NCBI GenBank assembly: GCA_025602905.1
Contig: JAHLKI010000015.1
Location: 62,001 to 126,000 of the forward strand
DNA: 64,000 nt
Reading direction: 5' to 3'
From: Phlyctochytrium arcticum
Taxonomy: Eukaryota; Chytridiomycota; Chytridiomycetes; Chytridiales; Chytridiaceae
In this document: piece after piece, positions 21,894 through 33,000 of the stretch
Position numbering within the stretch: the stretch's first letter is position 1
Layout: every line of letters begins with the position of its first letter
The notes under the pieces: model-generated
What the model was told of the DNA's origin: nothing
Databases searched by the model: none
What the model saw: only the letters and a program-made list of their open reading frames with translations
Made by a program: the position numbers and the translations under genes

Positions 21894-23948
21894 TTATACA
21901 GGAACAGCAGGTGCAGTCTGAGGAGCAGCAGCAGTAGTTGAATCACCCTCTTCGGGTGGGAGTCGAGTCACAGCCGCATCCGCCAACGCCGTCAACCCAT
22001 CATCATGATTCAATTGTTTGGTCCCAATCCTTGCCTTCAAATACGCAATCTGCCCCAACAACTCGCGTTCGCGTTCGACCCATGCAGCATTCCGGCGGAC
22101 TAAATCCGCGTTGGTTTGTTCAATCGTGGACAACTGGTCTTCTAAATTGTGGATGCGTTGGGCTTTGCGTTCCCTGCATCTTCTTGCTGCTTCTATATCA
22201 AAGAGTTAGACATTGTGGGGGGGAAGGGAGTGGGGGGGGAGAGGATAGTTACCGGCATTCATCCGTCGTTTATGGGCCAATTTGATTTCTTTGGAGGCGT
22301 AAGGATCCACACCGTGATCAATCTCCATACTCGTTCCGCGTTTTTTGGAATTGGCGCGTCGAAGCGTTGTACCGTCCCCTTCTAGTGAGGAAAGCGAGGA
22401 TGTGATGGATGGGGGAGAGAGTTTGCGTTTCCGTTGCAATGATGGGTCATCGTCAACGTCTTCGTCGGTGTACATGTAGGAATCGGAGGTGGTTGTGAGT
22501 GTTGAGAGGGAGGATTGGGTTGAGAGGGAGGGGTTTTGTGTTGTGGCATAAAGTGTAGTGGATGTATCGGGAGGTGGAACGCGGAAACTGGGAGCGGAGA
22601 ATCGACGGTTGGAAATGGTTTTGGTACTCGATTCTGGTTTTGGGTGTAGGAATTGGTGTTGCTGCTGTTGTTGTTGAACCGACGGGGATGGATTTGAGAG
22701 TTGCTGTGATGATGATGATGATGAAGATGGGTCTTGTTGGAGTCGAGAGGAGTGGTAGTCCTGATGGGATGGCAGCAAGGGTGCTTGTTTAGGGTACGAC
22801 TGCGCAATATCGGCCGAGTGGCTTGGCGGCATCATGGTGGATTGGAGGAGGGTTGTTGCTGCTGGGGGGTAAGATTGGAATTGTGGGCGATGTTGTTGTT
22901 GGGGAGGATTTGAGGGGTGATGGCGAGGGGAAGGGTCATTGGAAATGATGGGACCGGGGGATTCAGTTTGTCTGAACCCTGGGTGGGAATTTGGTGGTTG
23001 TAAAGGTTGCAGATTGGGTGAAGGGAGCGGGGCCAGATTGGGTGACATGCTATATGAAGTAGTAGTAGCAGGAGCAGCTACAGAGAGTCGACGCGTGTCT
23101 TGGTCCTGTAGGCTGCTAGCAGTTACTGGGGCGGGTGCAGCCGGGGTCTGGTAGGGAGAGCGGGCCGGGTAAGGAGGGTAAGTTGGGTAAGTTGGGGATG
23201 GGCCATGATGAGAGTGAAGCAAAGGCGGATGGACGGGGTTCATTGCATCGGCTGCAACGGTGGGTGAGAGTGCATCTGATGTGGTATTCCCCAGACGAGA
23301 TGTTTGAATCTGGGGCAAGCGGCGGTTCCAGGGTAGACTGTCGTTTGTGTTTTGAGTGGGGGAATCTGTTGTTGTGTCCATTGCTGAGGAGGGATGGTGT
23401 ATTTGCATGGGGGATGAGGAGGAGGATGTCGTTGTGGCATCTACGGCTTCCAACAAGGACTGGGCCGAAGGGAGGGATGTTCTCTGCTGGGGATACATGT
23501 CTGGGGGAGATGCCGCAAGGGAAGCCAAGGCACCTCGGCCCCGCTGGTCCTGCTGGTCCTGATGCCCTCTGTCCTGGGCGGGTGAGGAGAATGTAGTAGC
23601 AGCTAATGCCACCACAGGGATGACGGGCGATGACGACGACGACGAGGGGGCCGAGACGGGACCCTGTTGTTGTATCTGATACAGGTGATGTTGCTGTTGC
23701 TGGCGGTGAGGCGAGACCGAGAGGGTCTTTGCCGAGTGGGAGGGAGAGCTGCGATGTCCAGCGGGAGCAGGAGTCATTTGCATGAACATGGAGTCTGATG
23801 GACCGAGTTGTTCAAAGGGCGGGGGAAAGTGGGCGTTGCTAGTCGGTGCTTCATGAGCAGTCGTTGTCGTTGCTGTTGTTGCTTGCTCTGCTGCTGTGGA
23901 TGTCTCTGATGATTCTAATGCTGATGCTGCGAGCAACAGGCCCGCCAT
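21894..23948 (-). CDS. bZIP transcription factor
   Basis: Two exons, 23948-22253 and 22192-21894, joined across a 60-nt intron (GTAACT..CTAAC..TATAG), giving 664 aa. The long N-terminal part is low complexity, with Thr, Ser, Pro, Gln and His runs and few hydrophobic blocks, as in activation domains. KKRGTSMEIDHG precedes the basic region, which is completed only by splicing: LAHKRRMNAEAARRCRERKA has the N-x-x-AA-x-x-(C/S)-R signature. A leucine-zipper heptad pattern follows in IHNLEDQLSTIEQ and onward. The protein should bind DNA as a dimer, most likely at ACGT-core or CRE-like sites, and act in the nucleus. Which fungal bZIP subgroup it belongs to is uncertain. TGACGTCA-type sites lie about 0.85 kb upstream of its start. 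Confidence 0.9.
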
Positions 23949-24790
23949 GGATGCGATGCGATGCGATACTCGAGGTACGCTGCAAGGTAGAAGTAAGCGT
24001 GAAATGCGTAAGGTATGTACGCGTTAAAGTAAAGAGTGTGTTCTACGGCAAGTAAAGAGTGTGTTCTACGGCAAGCGTTCCAACCGGAAGTGGGTACAAA
24101 AACTCTTAGCAGCACTGCGTGTGTCTCACCCCGCCGAGTGGTACGGGTGGGTGGGGTCTTGCTACGATGAAATGATGATGTTTCTGCCTGGGGGTCTCTG
24201 TCTCTGTCTCTGTCTCTGTACGATAAGTAATGCCCCCCCCCGGGATGACGTTTTTGACAAAGAGAGGCTCAGAGAGATTTCACTGCTGGCCTCCGCTCCC
24301 GGGACTCGCGTTCTATCCCCTTTACGTTCCGTCCTCCTTTACTATTCAAACCCGTCCGTCCGTCCGATCTGTCTTTACTTTTATTGACCATTGACATCCA
24401 TGCGATTCCACACACTTTCCTATATCCCTGGATGGAAATTGGAATCCTTCGCTGGCTGAACTGAAAATGGCAGGAATGAAACCCGCGCAGATCCCCCTCC
24501 GTAATCGCGCCGTCACCTCATATACGCGTCACCTTTTTGCCCCACCCTCCACATATGTACATACTCGAGTATTCATTCACCCGAGGCATCCTAGAATGGT
24601 ACGCGTTCCATGGTCTTTCCTTTACATAGATGACTGAATTCACAAAACGCGAGATCCCACACATACAGTAGATCCCACACATACATCCCACACACATCCC
24701 ACACACATCCCACGCACCGCAACGCCCAAACGCAGCCAATGCGTCCGGACCCCCGCCCCAAAAAAAACCCCTCCGAGAAAAGGCTCATCC
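23949..24790. other. bZIP gene upstream region with simple repeats
   Basis: Noncoding. It contains a GCGAT-type short repeat at about 23952-23966, a perfect 23-bp tandem pair at 24028-24073, a (TCTCTG)n microsatellite at about 24194-24218, and ACACATCCC repeats at about 24660-24715. This is probably the 5' UTR and promoter of the bZIP gene. Confidence 0.4.
24028..24073 (+). repeat. 23-bp perfect tandem duplication
   Basis: Two adjacent identical 23-mers (24028-24050 and 24051-24073) beginning AGTAAAGAGTGTG and ending CTACGGCA, upstream of the bZIP gene start. Confidence 0.9.
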
Positions 24791-24797
24791 CACTCAC

Positions 24798-24830
24798 TGA
24801 CGTCACTCGGATTTCACACACAGATGACGT
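24798..24830. promoter_or_regulatory. CRE-type bZIP binding sites
   Basis: A perfect palindromic TGACGTCA at 24798-24805 and a half-extended TGACGT (GATGACGTCGTC context) at 24825-24830, 27 nt apart. These are canonical CREB/ATF-type sites. They lie between the bZIP gene and a strong TATA-like palindrome, so they could act on the bZIP gene itself or on a transcript starting rightward. Confidence 0.45.
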
Positions 24831-24934
24831 CGTCTCCCTCCCGCGGCTCGAGGACATGTCCAGACGCTCGGACAACAAGCATGCACCCCAGTCATCAAAA
24901 ATATCCTCCCTCTCTCCCGTCTTGCTGGGCTGGG

Positions 24935-24948
24935 CTATATATATATAG
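24935..24948. promoter_or_regulatory. TATA-box-like palindrome
   Basis: CTATATATATATAG is a 14-nt self-complementary TATA element. It lies 29 nt before an ATG at 24977 that opens a 169-codon plus-strand frame without recognisable domain. A transcript start here is plausible, a protein is not established. Confidence 0.35.
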
Positions 24949-24976
24949 CTGGGGCTAGACCGGGATCGCACGGGAG

Positions 24977-26176
24977 ATGTATATTCAAGCGCCTGGTGGA
25001 GAGGCTAATAACGATACTCAGTGGCAGGGATTCTTCATGCATTGGGTTCCGGCGGATAATATCGTGGGGGAGACCTGCATTGCTGGGCGGGGACGTTATA
25101 ACCCAGACGGTTCGATACCACCAGAATGCTGGTTGGCAGATGCAGAGGCTGCATTTAACGACTCCTGGTTTTGCAGGGTGGTTGCCTGTGGTTGCCCAAG
25201 ACTGGGAGCAAAAGCAATGGCTTGGCTTGGCTTGACTTGGGGTCAGTGTCGCAATTCTCTTACTCTGAGCATTCGGGATGCATGCAGGCTGCTGCTGGGA
25301 AATTGCTCCTCTTTTCCAAATTTCCCCCGAAACCAAACTCGCGTAATCAATCACGTGACGGACCGTGGGAAAACTTGTGGGGAATTCAACTGTTTCAACT
25401 CACCGACAATAGCTCAAAGGACAGGTACCCTACTACTATCACTCATAGGACACCAGCTCAAGCCTATAATTCGCATGCAAGTCTGACCCGTGCAAACAAC
25501 CCGAAATCTGTTCACAGAATGCGAAAAGGATAAAAGTGGGAGAACCAAAATATCCAAAAAAAAACAGAGATCAAGCAAGTACATAAATTGCAGGTGAGGT
25601 GCATGACCCCTCTTACACAAAACCGTCCTTCTCAAGTATCAAAACCATCTTTTTCGAGAGAACGACGGTATTTTTTGACGCCCGACCACAGTATACCATT
25701 TGTACAGACTTTCCCTCCTGCTTGTAAACAAAAAAAAAATCTCTATATAGCCAAGACTTTGCCTCAATGCTTTGAGCCCGTTTAACAAGACGGCCGCCGG
25801 ACTGCATTAGGAGCCCCACAGTGAGAGACCAACGAACGTACAAGTTGCGTTTTAAAGAACAGACTGCGCTTCCCACCATCATTTTGCGAGCCAACTGCTT
25901 ACGGGATGTCGCCATCGTAGTAGCTGTGAACTTGGTCTTTTTGGCCTTCTACATTGCTGCATGTTACTGGCCCACCAAGATGTTTGTTTCCCATCTTGTC
26001 TTGCACCTTGGGAGGTTGAGCCGGGGTGACCGTTCACCCCAGCGCTTGCCGCTCAATCTCGTGTATATGCAAAAGATCAAAAGTCCTTGGGAAATGGAAC
26101 CCGGTTCTGATCCCTCTTGTTGAGTGAAAATGGAGCACGAATTAGGCGTAACCTAATCTTGCTTTGTTTATAACTA
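24977..26176. other. Unassigned DNA between the TATA element and a tRNA-Lys gene
   Basis: About 1.2 kb. Open frames at 24977-25486 (+), 25821-26123 (+, with one hydrophobic segment) and 25613-25915 (-) show no domain, and two of them overlap. I do not call any of them as genes. Confidence 0.3.
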
Positions 26177-26249
26177 GCCCGGTTAGCTCAATCGGTAGAG
26201 CGTGAGGCTCTTAACCTCAAGGTTGCGGGTTCGACCCCCGCATCGGGCT
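26177..26249 (+). tRNA. tRNA-Lys(CTT), second copy
   Basis: Identical over all 73 nt to the copy at 21672-21744 but on the opposite strand. Acceptor, D, anticodon (loop CTCTTAA) and T arms are the same. It is followed by TTTCATTTTTTG, a pol III terminator. The flanks beyond about 5 nt differ, so this is not a recent segmental copy. Confidence 0.97.
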
Positions 26250-26421
26250 TTCATTTTTTGTTTTTATCCAATACTATTCCCCCCTCCTTCTTTACTTACC
26301 AACTCCCGTCTTTGCCCACGGTCAATTATACGTCGGTGTTTCCCCGCGTTTACCAGTCAGCAAAAACCTTTGGATCTTGAACATGCAGGGACCCGTCACC
26401 CGTTCCAACAACTGTAGTAAC

Positions 26422-26672
26422 GCCGTTGTAGCGGCCGAACTACGGACTCAAATAAAGACACTCGTCGACTGACTGTTTAGAGTATGTGTTATTCAAGAAT
26501 TGATAGTATAGGTGGTTTCTATACTATGCGACCTTAGGTTCTAAACTCTCAATCTCCGACAAGCTCATAACCGATCCCGCCAAAAAACTCGCGTTGTACA
26601 ACTGTACAAATCTAACTAATTGATCCCGCGCGTCTGAAGCCACGGTTCGTGCTGTCACTTCTCTACAGCCGT
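26422..26672 (+). mobile_element. Solo LTR with 5-bp target-site duplication
   Basis: The LTR spans 26427-26667 (241 bp), starts TGTAG and ends CTACA, and is flanked on both sides by GCCGT (26422-26426 and 26668-26672). TG..CA ends with an inverted TGTAG/CTACA and a 5-bp duplication are the marks of an LTR retrotransposon insertion. No internal gag-pol region adjoins it, so it is a solo LTR left by recombination. A diverged copy in the same orientation is at 28618-28830. It lies 178 bp past the end of a tRNA-Lys gene, a common neighbourhood for such elements. Confidence 0.8.
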
Positions 26673-28548
26673 CCTCCATCGGTTTTTTATGGCTGCAGCA
26701 TCCACTCTGGTATCAAGTCATCAATAGACACCCAGGTCACGCGGCCATCCAACTCTTCTTGGTCATCGGTGTCGTCAAATAGAAAATCATGCAGTAACGT
26801 CGCGTACCCGGAACTTTCCAGGACGGGGCCTTCTTGCTCCGGATGTGCATGTTCCATCATCCCCTCAGACTGGTTGGACTTTTTCGCGGACAAAAGTCGC
26901 TTGGCACACACGGCAAATTTCGATGGTGTATGCCGTTGCTTTCGTCACCTTGCCAGGCCAATTCAACTTGGGGGAGGTCGGGTATGTAGAATAAAACAAT
27001 CTTTTTTTCTTCTGAATCGTTTGCGCTTCTGCGACCGCCTCCTTTTTGAGAGTTGCCTTCGTAACATTCATGTAGTCAACCCCGCTTGATTCATAACCGA
27101 TCTGATCCCGACTTATAAGGGGGATTACATGTGGGCAGCAGGGCTGAAGGGTGAAAAATCCGTTCGGTCGGCCAAAGATTGCACCGGTTCCCTGGGAACA
27201 TTTTGTGGGGCCGAGACGGAGAATACATGCCGGCCAGCTTGGTGGGACACGGTTGTCAAGTCCGTAGCCTGCTACTTGCCACCCCGCATCGCACTAAATA
27301 GAGTGTCGGTCAAAATCCTCATGTGTGTGGGGAAAGGTTTTCTCGTCGTTTCCCACCAGATAAGTACGAGATAATTCGATCTATCAGACACGCTTACAGT
27401 GTGCACAACCTTCAGATGCAAGGTTTCCGCGGTCTAGAAGATGCGTGAAAGGAGAAATCAATCAAGTTGAGCCAATACTCGAGCGCATATCTTGTCCCCC
27501 ACCTTGTCAGGGGCGTCGGCCCAAGGAGTCTTGATTTCGAACGATGCAACCCCACGTTCTCGGGGGCAGATTGTCTTTGTAAGGTGGATATGCACATCAG
27601 GCCTCTTTTTGTCATATTCGGTTGTGGAATCAATGATGACATTAAAGATCCTCGTCGTCAAGCAAGGGGCTGACATAATTTTTCGTCCAAACCGCCTCAC
27701 ACATGCGAGCTGGGGGCTCATGATTAATGTGGCGATAAAGTTCTACCAGGCATGAGGACCTTCGGACGTCTCGGGCATTGTCTTCATCAGTTGTTGGGTA
27801 GAATGGTTTGTTTGCTGACTTGCGGTTGAACATGTGCTGGACAAGTGGAACAAATGACACTGTGGTACGGGAGCCGTCAGCTGTCGCTTCTTGAAGTAAG
27901 CCCTAATATCCTCCCACTCGTCCTCGGTGAACAAAGCGGAATAGGCCGCGGGTTTGATCTCAGGAAAGATCAGGCAAATTCGTACTGCCAGATAAGCTTC
28001 GATTTCCTGGAGAGTGGGTGGGGTGGTTTTCTTCAAAAATTCCCGTTGCAACTTTCTGAGCGCCGCCAATAGATCGACGCCTTGAATGATTTGAATCCCC
28101 CCAGCAGCAATTGCATTCTTAAGGGTACTCCTAGTCGCCACCCATGCAGCTTTCTTCGTTTTCAGTTCTGCCGATTCTTTTGCGGCCGTTGATGTAGAGG
28201 GGCTTCCTTCGTAAACTACCTGTTCGTCAGTGTCTTTCGAGTCTTCATTCTCCATCCTCCTCTCAGGCGCATCCGGTGTCTTCGGGTCGGGTAAATGCCA
28301 CCATGGCGAAGCAGGAGTCGGGTGCGCGCCAGCCGTAGCTGTTTTTCTAGTTGGGGTCGAAGGTGGAGATGTGGAATGTTTTGCGCCGTTTCGAGGGAGA
28401 TCCGAATATGGAGGAGTCTAGTGCATGCTGAGATTTTTCGAACATCGAACGGGAGGCGACAATGTCTTTGGCAAACTTAAACGACTACAGAGTGTTAAAC
28501 CGTGAATTAATACCATGGTCCAAGTAGGGAGTTCACTTCACAATGCGG

Positions 28549-29104
28549 AGCGGATCGGATAGAGGGCCCCAAAAGGCCGCCAACCTCACGATCGGACAAG
28601 TGCGCAGACGTCAAAGATGTAGTAGCCGAAACTACGGACCTAAATAGCACTACTAGACTGACTGTTACGAGTAATGTATTTAAGACATTTAAGTATAGAA
28701 GGTTCTATACTTTCGACCTAACGTTCTAAACTATGAATCTCCGACAGGCTTTAACTGATCCCGCCAAAAAACTCAGGTTACACAACTATACGAATCTATC
28801 TTAATGATCCCTCGCATTCACTATCCTACACGTCAGTGTACACCTTGCCAGGGGTGCAGGATGACGCCGAAGCGTGAACTGCCATCCCAGTCGTTGTGAG
28901 AGCGACTCCTCAACTCCGATTCTTCAAGAGATGACTGCTTGTTCCAACTCCTCGACTCATCCAGTTGGATAGAGCGGATCGGATAGAAGGCACCAAAAGG
29001 CCGCCAACCCCACGATCGGACAAGTGCGCAGACTTCAGTGTACACCTTGCCAGGGGTGCAGGATGACGCCGAAACGTGAACTGCAGTCCCAGTCGCTGTG
29101 ATAA
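28549..29104. repeat. Direct repeat of about 135 bp, first copy split by an LTR
   Basis: The block running from GAGCGGATCGGATAGA to CCCAGTCG(C/T)TGTGA occurs at about 28549-28613 plus 28834-28898 and again, uninterrupted, at about 28970-29104, with roughly 93% identity. In the first copy an LTR separates the two halves; in the second the same junction reads GCAGACTTCAGTGTACACC without interruption. Confidence 0.8.
28609..28835 (+). mobile_element. Solo LTR (second copy) nested in a repeat
   Basis: Element 28618-28830 (213 bp) starts TGTAG and ends CTACA. It aligns with the LTR at 26427-26667, sharing for example ACTACGGAC, GACTGACTGTT, GATCCCGCCAAAAAACTC. CGTCA stands at 28609-28613 and 28831-28835, the expected 5-bp target duplication, but four extra bases (AAGA) separate the left copy from TGTAG. 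The paralogous block at 29035 preserves the empty site. It is a separate insertion from the first LTR, not its partner. Confidence 0.7.
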
Positions 29105-29776
29105 CAATGCCTCTCAAAATACAGATGTCCTGGTGTAATGAACGCGTATCAAAGGTAAACCTACTAACCTCAGCCTCTTTCTTTGACTCCTCCAATTCGC
29201 GCTCCTCCAATGCCCGCAATGCCCGCTTCCATTCTTCGAAGTCGTGCTTTCGCTAAGCTTCAAGTATTAGAAACAACGGGAGATTCGCCATAATTTATGC
29301 TGACCCACCGTGCCGAGTTGTCTAAGAAATTCGATACCTCTATTGATCTGTTGTCGCTCCTGCTTGGTTGTGGGTGCCGGAGTGGAATTTAGCGCATGCC
29401 GTTGGTCTCGGATGAAGATTAAGAAGGCATCCCATGAAACCTGCGGATTGTTGACCAGGAACTTGTCCACCTTGGTCAAGAAATCAGGCGACACCATAAG
29501 GCGGACGTTGAGACAGGGAGCAAGGGATGTTTCACGATATGCGATGTCGATGCTGGCCCCTGGGTGTTCTCCGACGCGGCCGACGCGTAAAAAGACAGGA
29601 ATTTTGACGCGCTCGCGAGATTCAACTTGATCGTCCTTGGGACAGGTCAAGCAATAAAAGGAAGTTTGCGTCGTTTTCAGCGAAAAAATTCGAATGATGC
29701 TTGCATCCATTACTACTGCCCTCATTGCAAGGTTGGGGATGTGAGTTTCGGGAGTTCCCTTGGCCGCGGTGATCAT

Positions 29777-30007
29777 TTCCCTAAAACTGGATATCCCATA
29801 GCGTTACAGGTTGAAATTAATACTTTCAGCGCCGTTTATGTTTTTGGAATGAATGAATTACTTGCCCGGGTGGCAGCTGGGTGGGCCTGTCATGAATGTA
29901 TATGCCGGTCTCGTGTGTACACTTGACCAATCGCAGGTTGCTGGTGTGCAAAGGGCAGGCGAGGAGCGACTTCCAACTCCGCTGCTGCGCAGTTTTGAGT
30001 CACGGAA
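29777..30007. other. 5' flank of the Prp22 gene
   Basis: About 230 nt. An in-frame TGA at 29996-29998 closes the helicase reading frame upstream of the first ATG. Confidence 0.4.
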
Positions 30008-33000
30008 ATGGCGCAGCAAATCAACAAAGGCCAGAACAAAGGCCCCAAAAATCCGTTAGAGCTGCAAAGCAGGATCAGATCACTTTCCCTTGGTCAAAAG
30101 AGTCAACGTCAAAGGCCCCCCAATATGGCGGACGACGATCTGGAGCGCCTCGAGTACCTCTCGCTCGTGTCCAAGATCACGACAGAGCTCACCAACCATA
30201 TGGGAATCGACGACAAGGTCCTCGCCGAATTCATCATTAATCTCCACGAGTCCTCGAAATCCCTGGCCGAATTCAAGAATGCCATTAACGAGACGGGCGC
30301 CGCCTTTTCAGATACGCTGGTAAACAGTCTGGATCGGCTGATTCGGACGCTCAAGCCCAAGAGTATGGGCAAAAAGGGCAAAAAGGGGGAAAAGGGCAAG
30401 GCCAAAGCAGCAGCAGCAACGACAACGACAGAGGACGACGGGTCAGTGCCGAAATCTGAGTGGGAGTTGGATGCAGCAGAGGAAGAGCGGAAAGAAAAGA
30501 CGGGCAAGTTTCCGGGGTTGTCGATGCCGGATAACCAGGCTCGGGCGGATCAGATTGCAAAGGACTTGAGAGCGGCCGAGGATACCATGGCTGAATTGGA
30601 AGGGTTCTTGGAGGGGAAAAAGAAGGAGACGGATCAGCAGCAGCGGGAACGCCGTCGCCGGGATTCGTCAGTGGATGGGGGTGACCGAGATGAGTTTGGA
30701 CGGTCAAGGCGACGGAGATCTGCAAGTCTTAGCCCACGGTCAAGACGAATACGCAGCCGGTCACGTAGTCCTGGACCACCACGACACCGGCGGGGTGAAG
30801 ATGATCGGGGCCGCGATCGCCATCGCCGGGATGACGATCGACGAGACGACCGAAGGGCTAATAATGGACCGGATGACGCCCCCATCATTTACAAGATTTA
30901 CGACGGAAAAGTATCGGGCATCAAGGACTTTGGCGCTTTTGTGACATTAGAAGGCATTCGGGGGCGGGCAGAAGGCATGGTGCACATTAGTTCTCTATCG
31001 TCCGGACCCGGCCGCGTGGCCCACCCCTCCGACATTGTCTCGCGCGGGCAACGCGTCAAAGTCAAAGTCATGACAATGGCTGGCAACCGGATCGGTTTGT
31101 CCATGAAGGATGTAGACCAACAAACCGGCCAAGACTTGACGCCCCATTTGCGCGTCAAATCAAAGGAAGAGGTCGAACAGGAGCGACTGCGGAATCCGGA
31201 ACGGCCCATCCTCACTTCATTTAGCTCGGTCCCTGTCGTGGATGATGTGGATACCCATACCGCCAACGTCAAACGCATCTCGTCACCCGAACGCTGGGAG
31301 ATTAAACAATTGATTGCATCGGGTGTTTTGGACCCCAAAGACTACCCCACCTTTGATGAAGAACAGGGACTGTTGCATGTTGAGGAAACCGAGGAAGAGC
31401 TTGATATCGAGATTCGGGATGAGGAACCTTCGTTCCTGAAAGGCCAAACCAAACAAAGCGTTCAACTCAGTCCCATCAAGATTGTTAAAAATCCGGATGG
31501 GACCATGAACCGGGCTGCCATGGCGGGTGCTGCGCTCGCCAAGGAACGTCGTGAAATTCGGCAACAGCAAGCCGCGGCCGAGTATGATGCCGTGCCCAAA
31601 GATCTTAACCGACCTTGGGTGGATCCCATGGCCGACCGCTCCGACCGTCATTTCGCACAGGACCTGAAAGGATTTGGTCAAACTGGCGATAATGTCCCCG
31701 AATGGAAGAAAAAGACCTTCAACAATGCTACCACATTCGGTCGCATCACCTCCCTTTCCATCAAAGAACAGCGCGAGTCGCTCCCCATTTACAAGCTCCG
31801 ATCCACGATCACCCGTGCTGTTGACGAAAACCAAGTCCTGGTCGTGGTCGGCGACACGGGTTCCGGTAAAACGACCCAAATGACCCAGTACCTCGCCGAA
31901 GAAGGATTTGCCAATCGCGGCATGATTGGGTGTACCCAACCCCGTCGTGTGGCTGCCATGTCAGTGGCCAAGCGTGTGGCAGAGGAAGTCGGGTGTCGGT
32001 TGGGTCAGGAGGTTGGATATACGATTCGATTTGAGGATTGTACCAGCCCCGAAACGAAAATCAAGTATATGACGGATGGAATGTTGTTACGAGAGTGTTT
32101 GATTGATCCTACTCTGGCCAAGTATTCCGTGCTCTTGCTGGATGAAGCCCACGAACGGACAATTCATACCGATGTACTGTTTGGACTGCTGAAAACAACC
32201 GTCAAGACCCGCCCTGACTTGAAACTGATTGTGACGTCCGCCACCCTGGACGCCGAAAAGTTTTCGACCTATTTTTTCAATTGCCCCATTTTGACCATCC
32301 CCGGTCGAACGTTCCCCGTCGAAGTTTTGTTTGCCAAAGAACCGGAATCGGATTATCTCGACAGTGCTCTGATCACCGTCATGCAGATCCATTTGTCGGA
32401 ACCTCCAGGGGATGTCCTGCTTTTCTTGACGGGTCAGGAAGAAATTGACACGGCCGCCGAGATTCTGTATGAGCGGATGAAGGCCCTGGGACCCATGGTC
32501 CCTGAACTCATTGTCTTGCCCGTCTACTCTGCCCTCCCCTCTGAAATGCAATCCCGGATTTTTGACCCCGCCCCACCGGGTGCCCGTAAAGTCGTCATTG
32601 CGACAAATATTGCCGAAACCTCCATCACCATTGACGGAATCTATTATGTCGTGGACCCCGGCTTTGTCAAACAAAACACGTACGACCCGAAATTGGGAAT
32701 GGACGCTCTGGTCGTTGTCCCGATTTCACAGGCGCAGGCCCGGCAGCGATCAGGACGAGCCGGTCGAACGGGCCCCGGAAAGTGTTATAGGTTGTATACG
32801 GAAAGTGCGTACCGGAACGAAATGTTGCCGAATGCGGTCCCGGATATCCAGCGGATGAATTTGTCCAATACAGTGCTGACGCTGAAAGCCATGGGTATCA
32901 ACGACCTACTCAATTTTGGGTTTATGGATCCTCCACCCGTCCAAACCCTCATTACGGCCATGGAGCTCCTCTACCAACTTGGTGCTCTTGACAATGAAGG

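Larger units (their letters stand above)
26687..29776 (-). pseudogene. Broken multi-exon unit of unknown function (possibly mobile)
   Basis: Several minus-strand segments look protein-coding and follow one another. They are 29776-29310 (FYCLTCPKDDQVESRERVK; KVDKFLVNNPQVSWDAFLIF), then HDFEEWKRALRALEERELEE near 29240-29165, then SFKFAKDIVASRSMFEKSQH near 28480, and 28310-27880 (DSKDTDEQVVYEGSPSTST; IKPAAYSALFTEDEWEDIRA). Further on are KPFYPTTDEDNARD near 27800, and a C-terminal segment ending WVSIDDLIPEWMLQP at about 26690. Splice joins could not all be made. Near 28345 the frame shifts by one (KRRK against AKHSTSPPSTPTRKTATAG), an internal block is duplicated, and an LTR sits inside. I do not recognise the family. 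The coiled-coil and Cys-x-x-Cys traits give no function. Confidence 0.4.

Noticed and set aside
24977..25486. 169-codon frame just after a TATA-like palindrome
   Set aside because: The promoter-like context is suggestive, but the protein has no recognisable features and the opposite strand is open too. Kept only as a regulatory note.
25613..26123. Two overlapping opposite-strand frames of about 100 codons
   Set aside because: They cannot both be right, and neither matches a known family or joins to further exons.
26427..28830. The two LTRs as the ends of one LTR retrotransposon
   Set aside because: Each has its own flanking short duplication (GCCGT and CGTCA), they differ in length and sequence, and no gag-pol lies between them.
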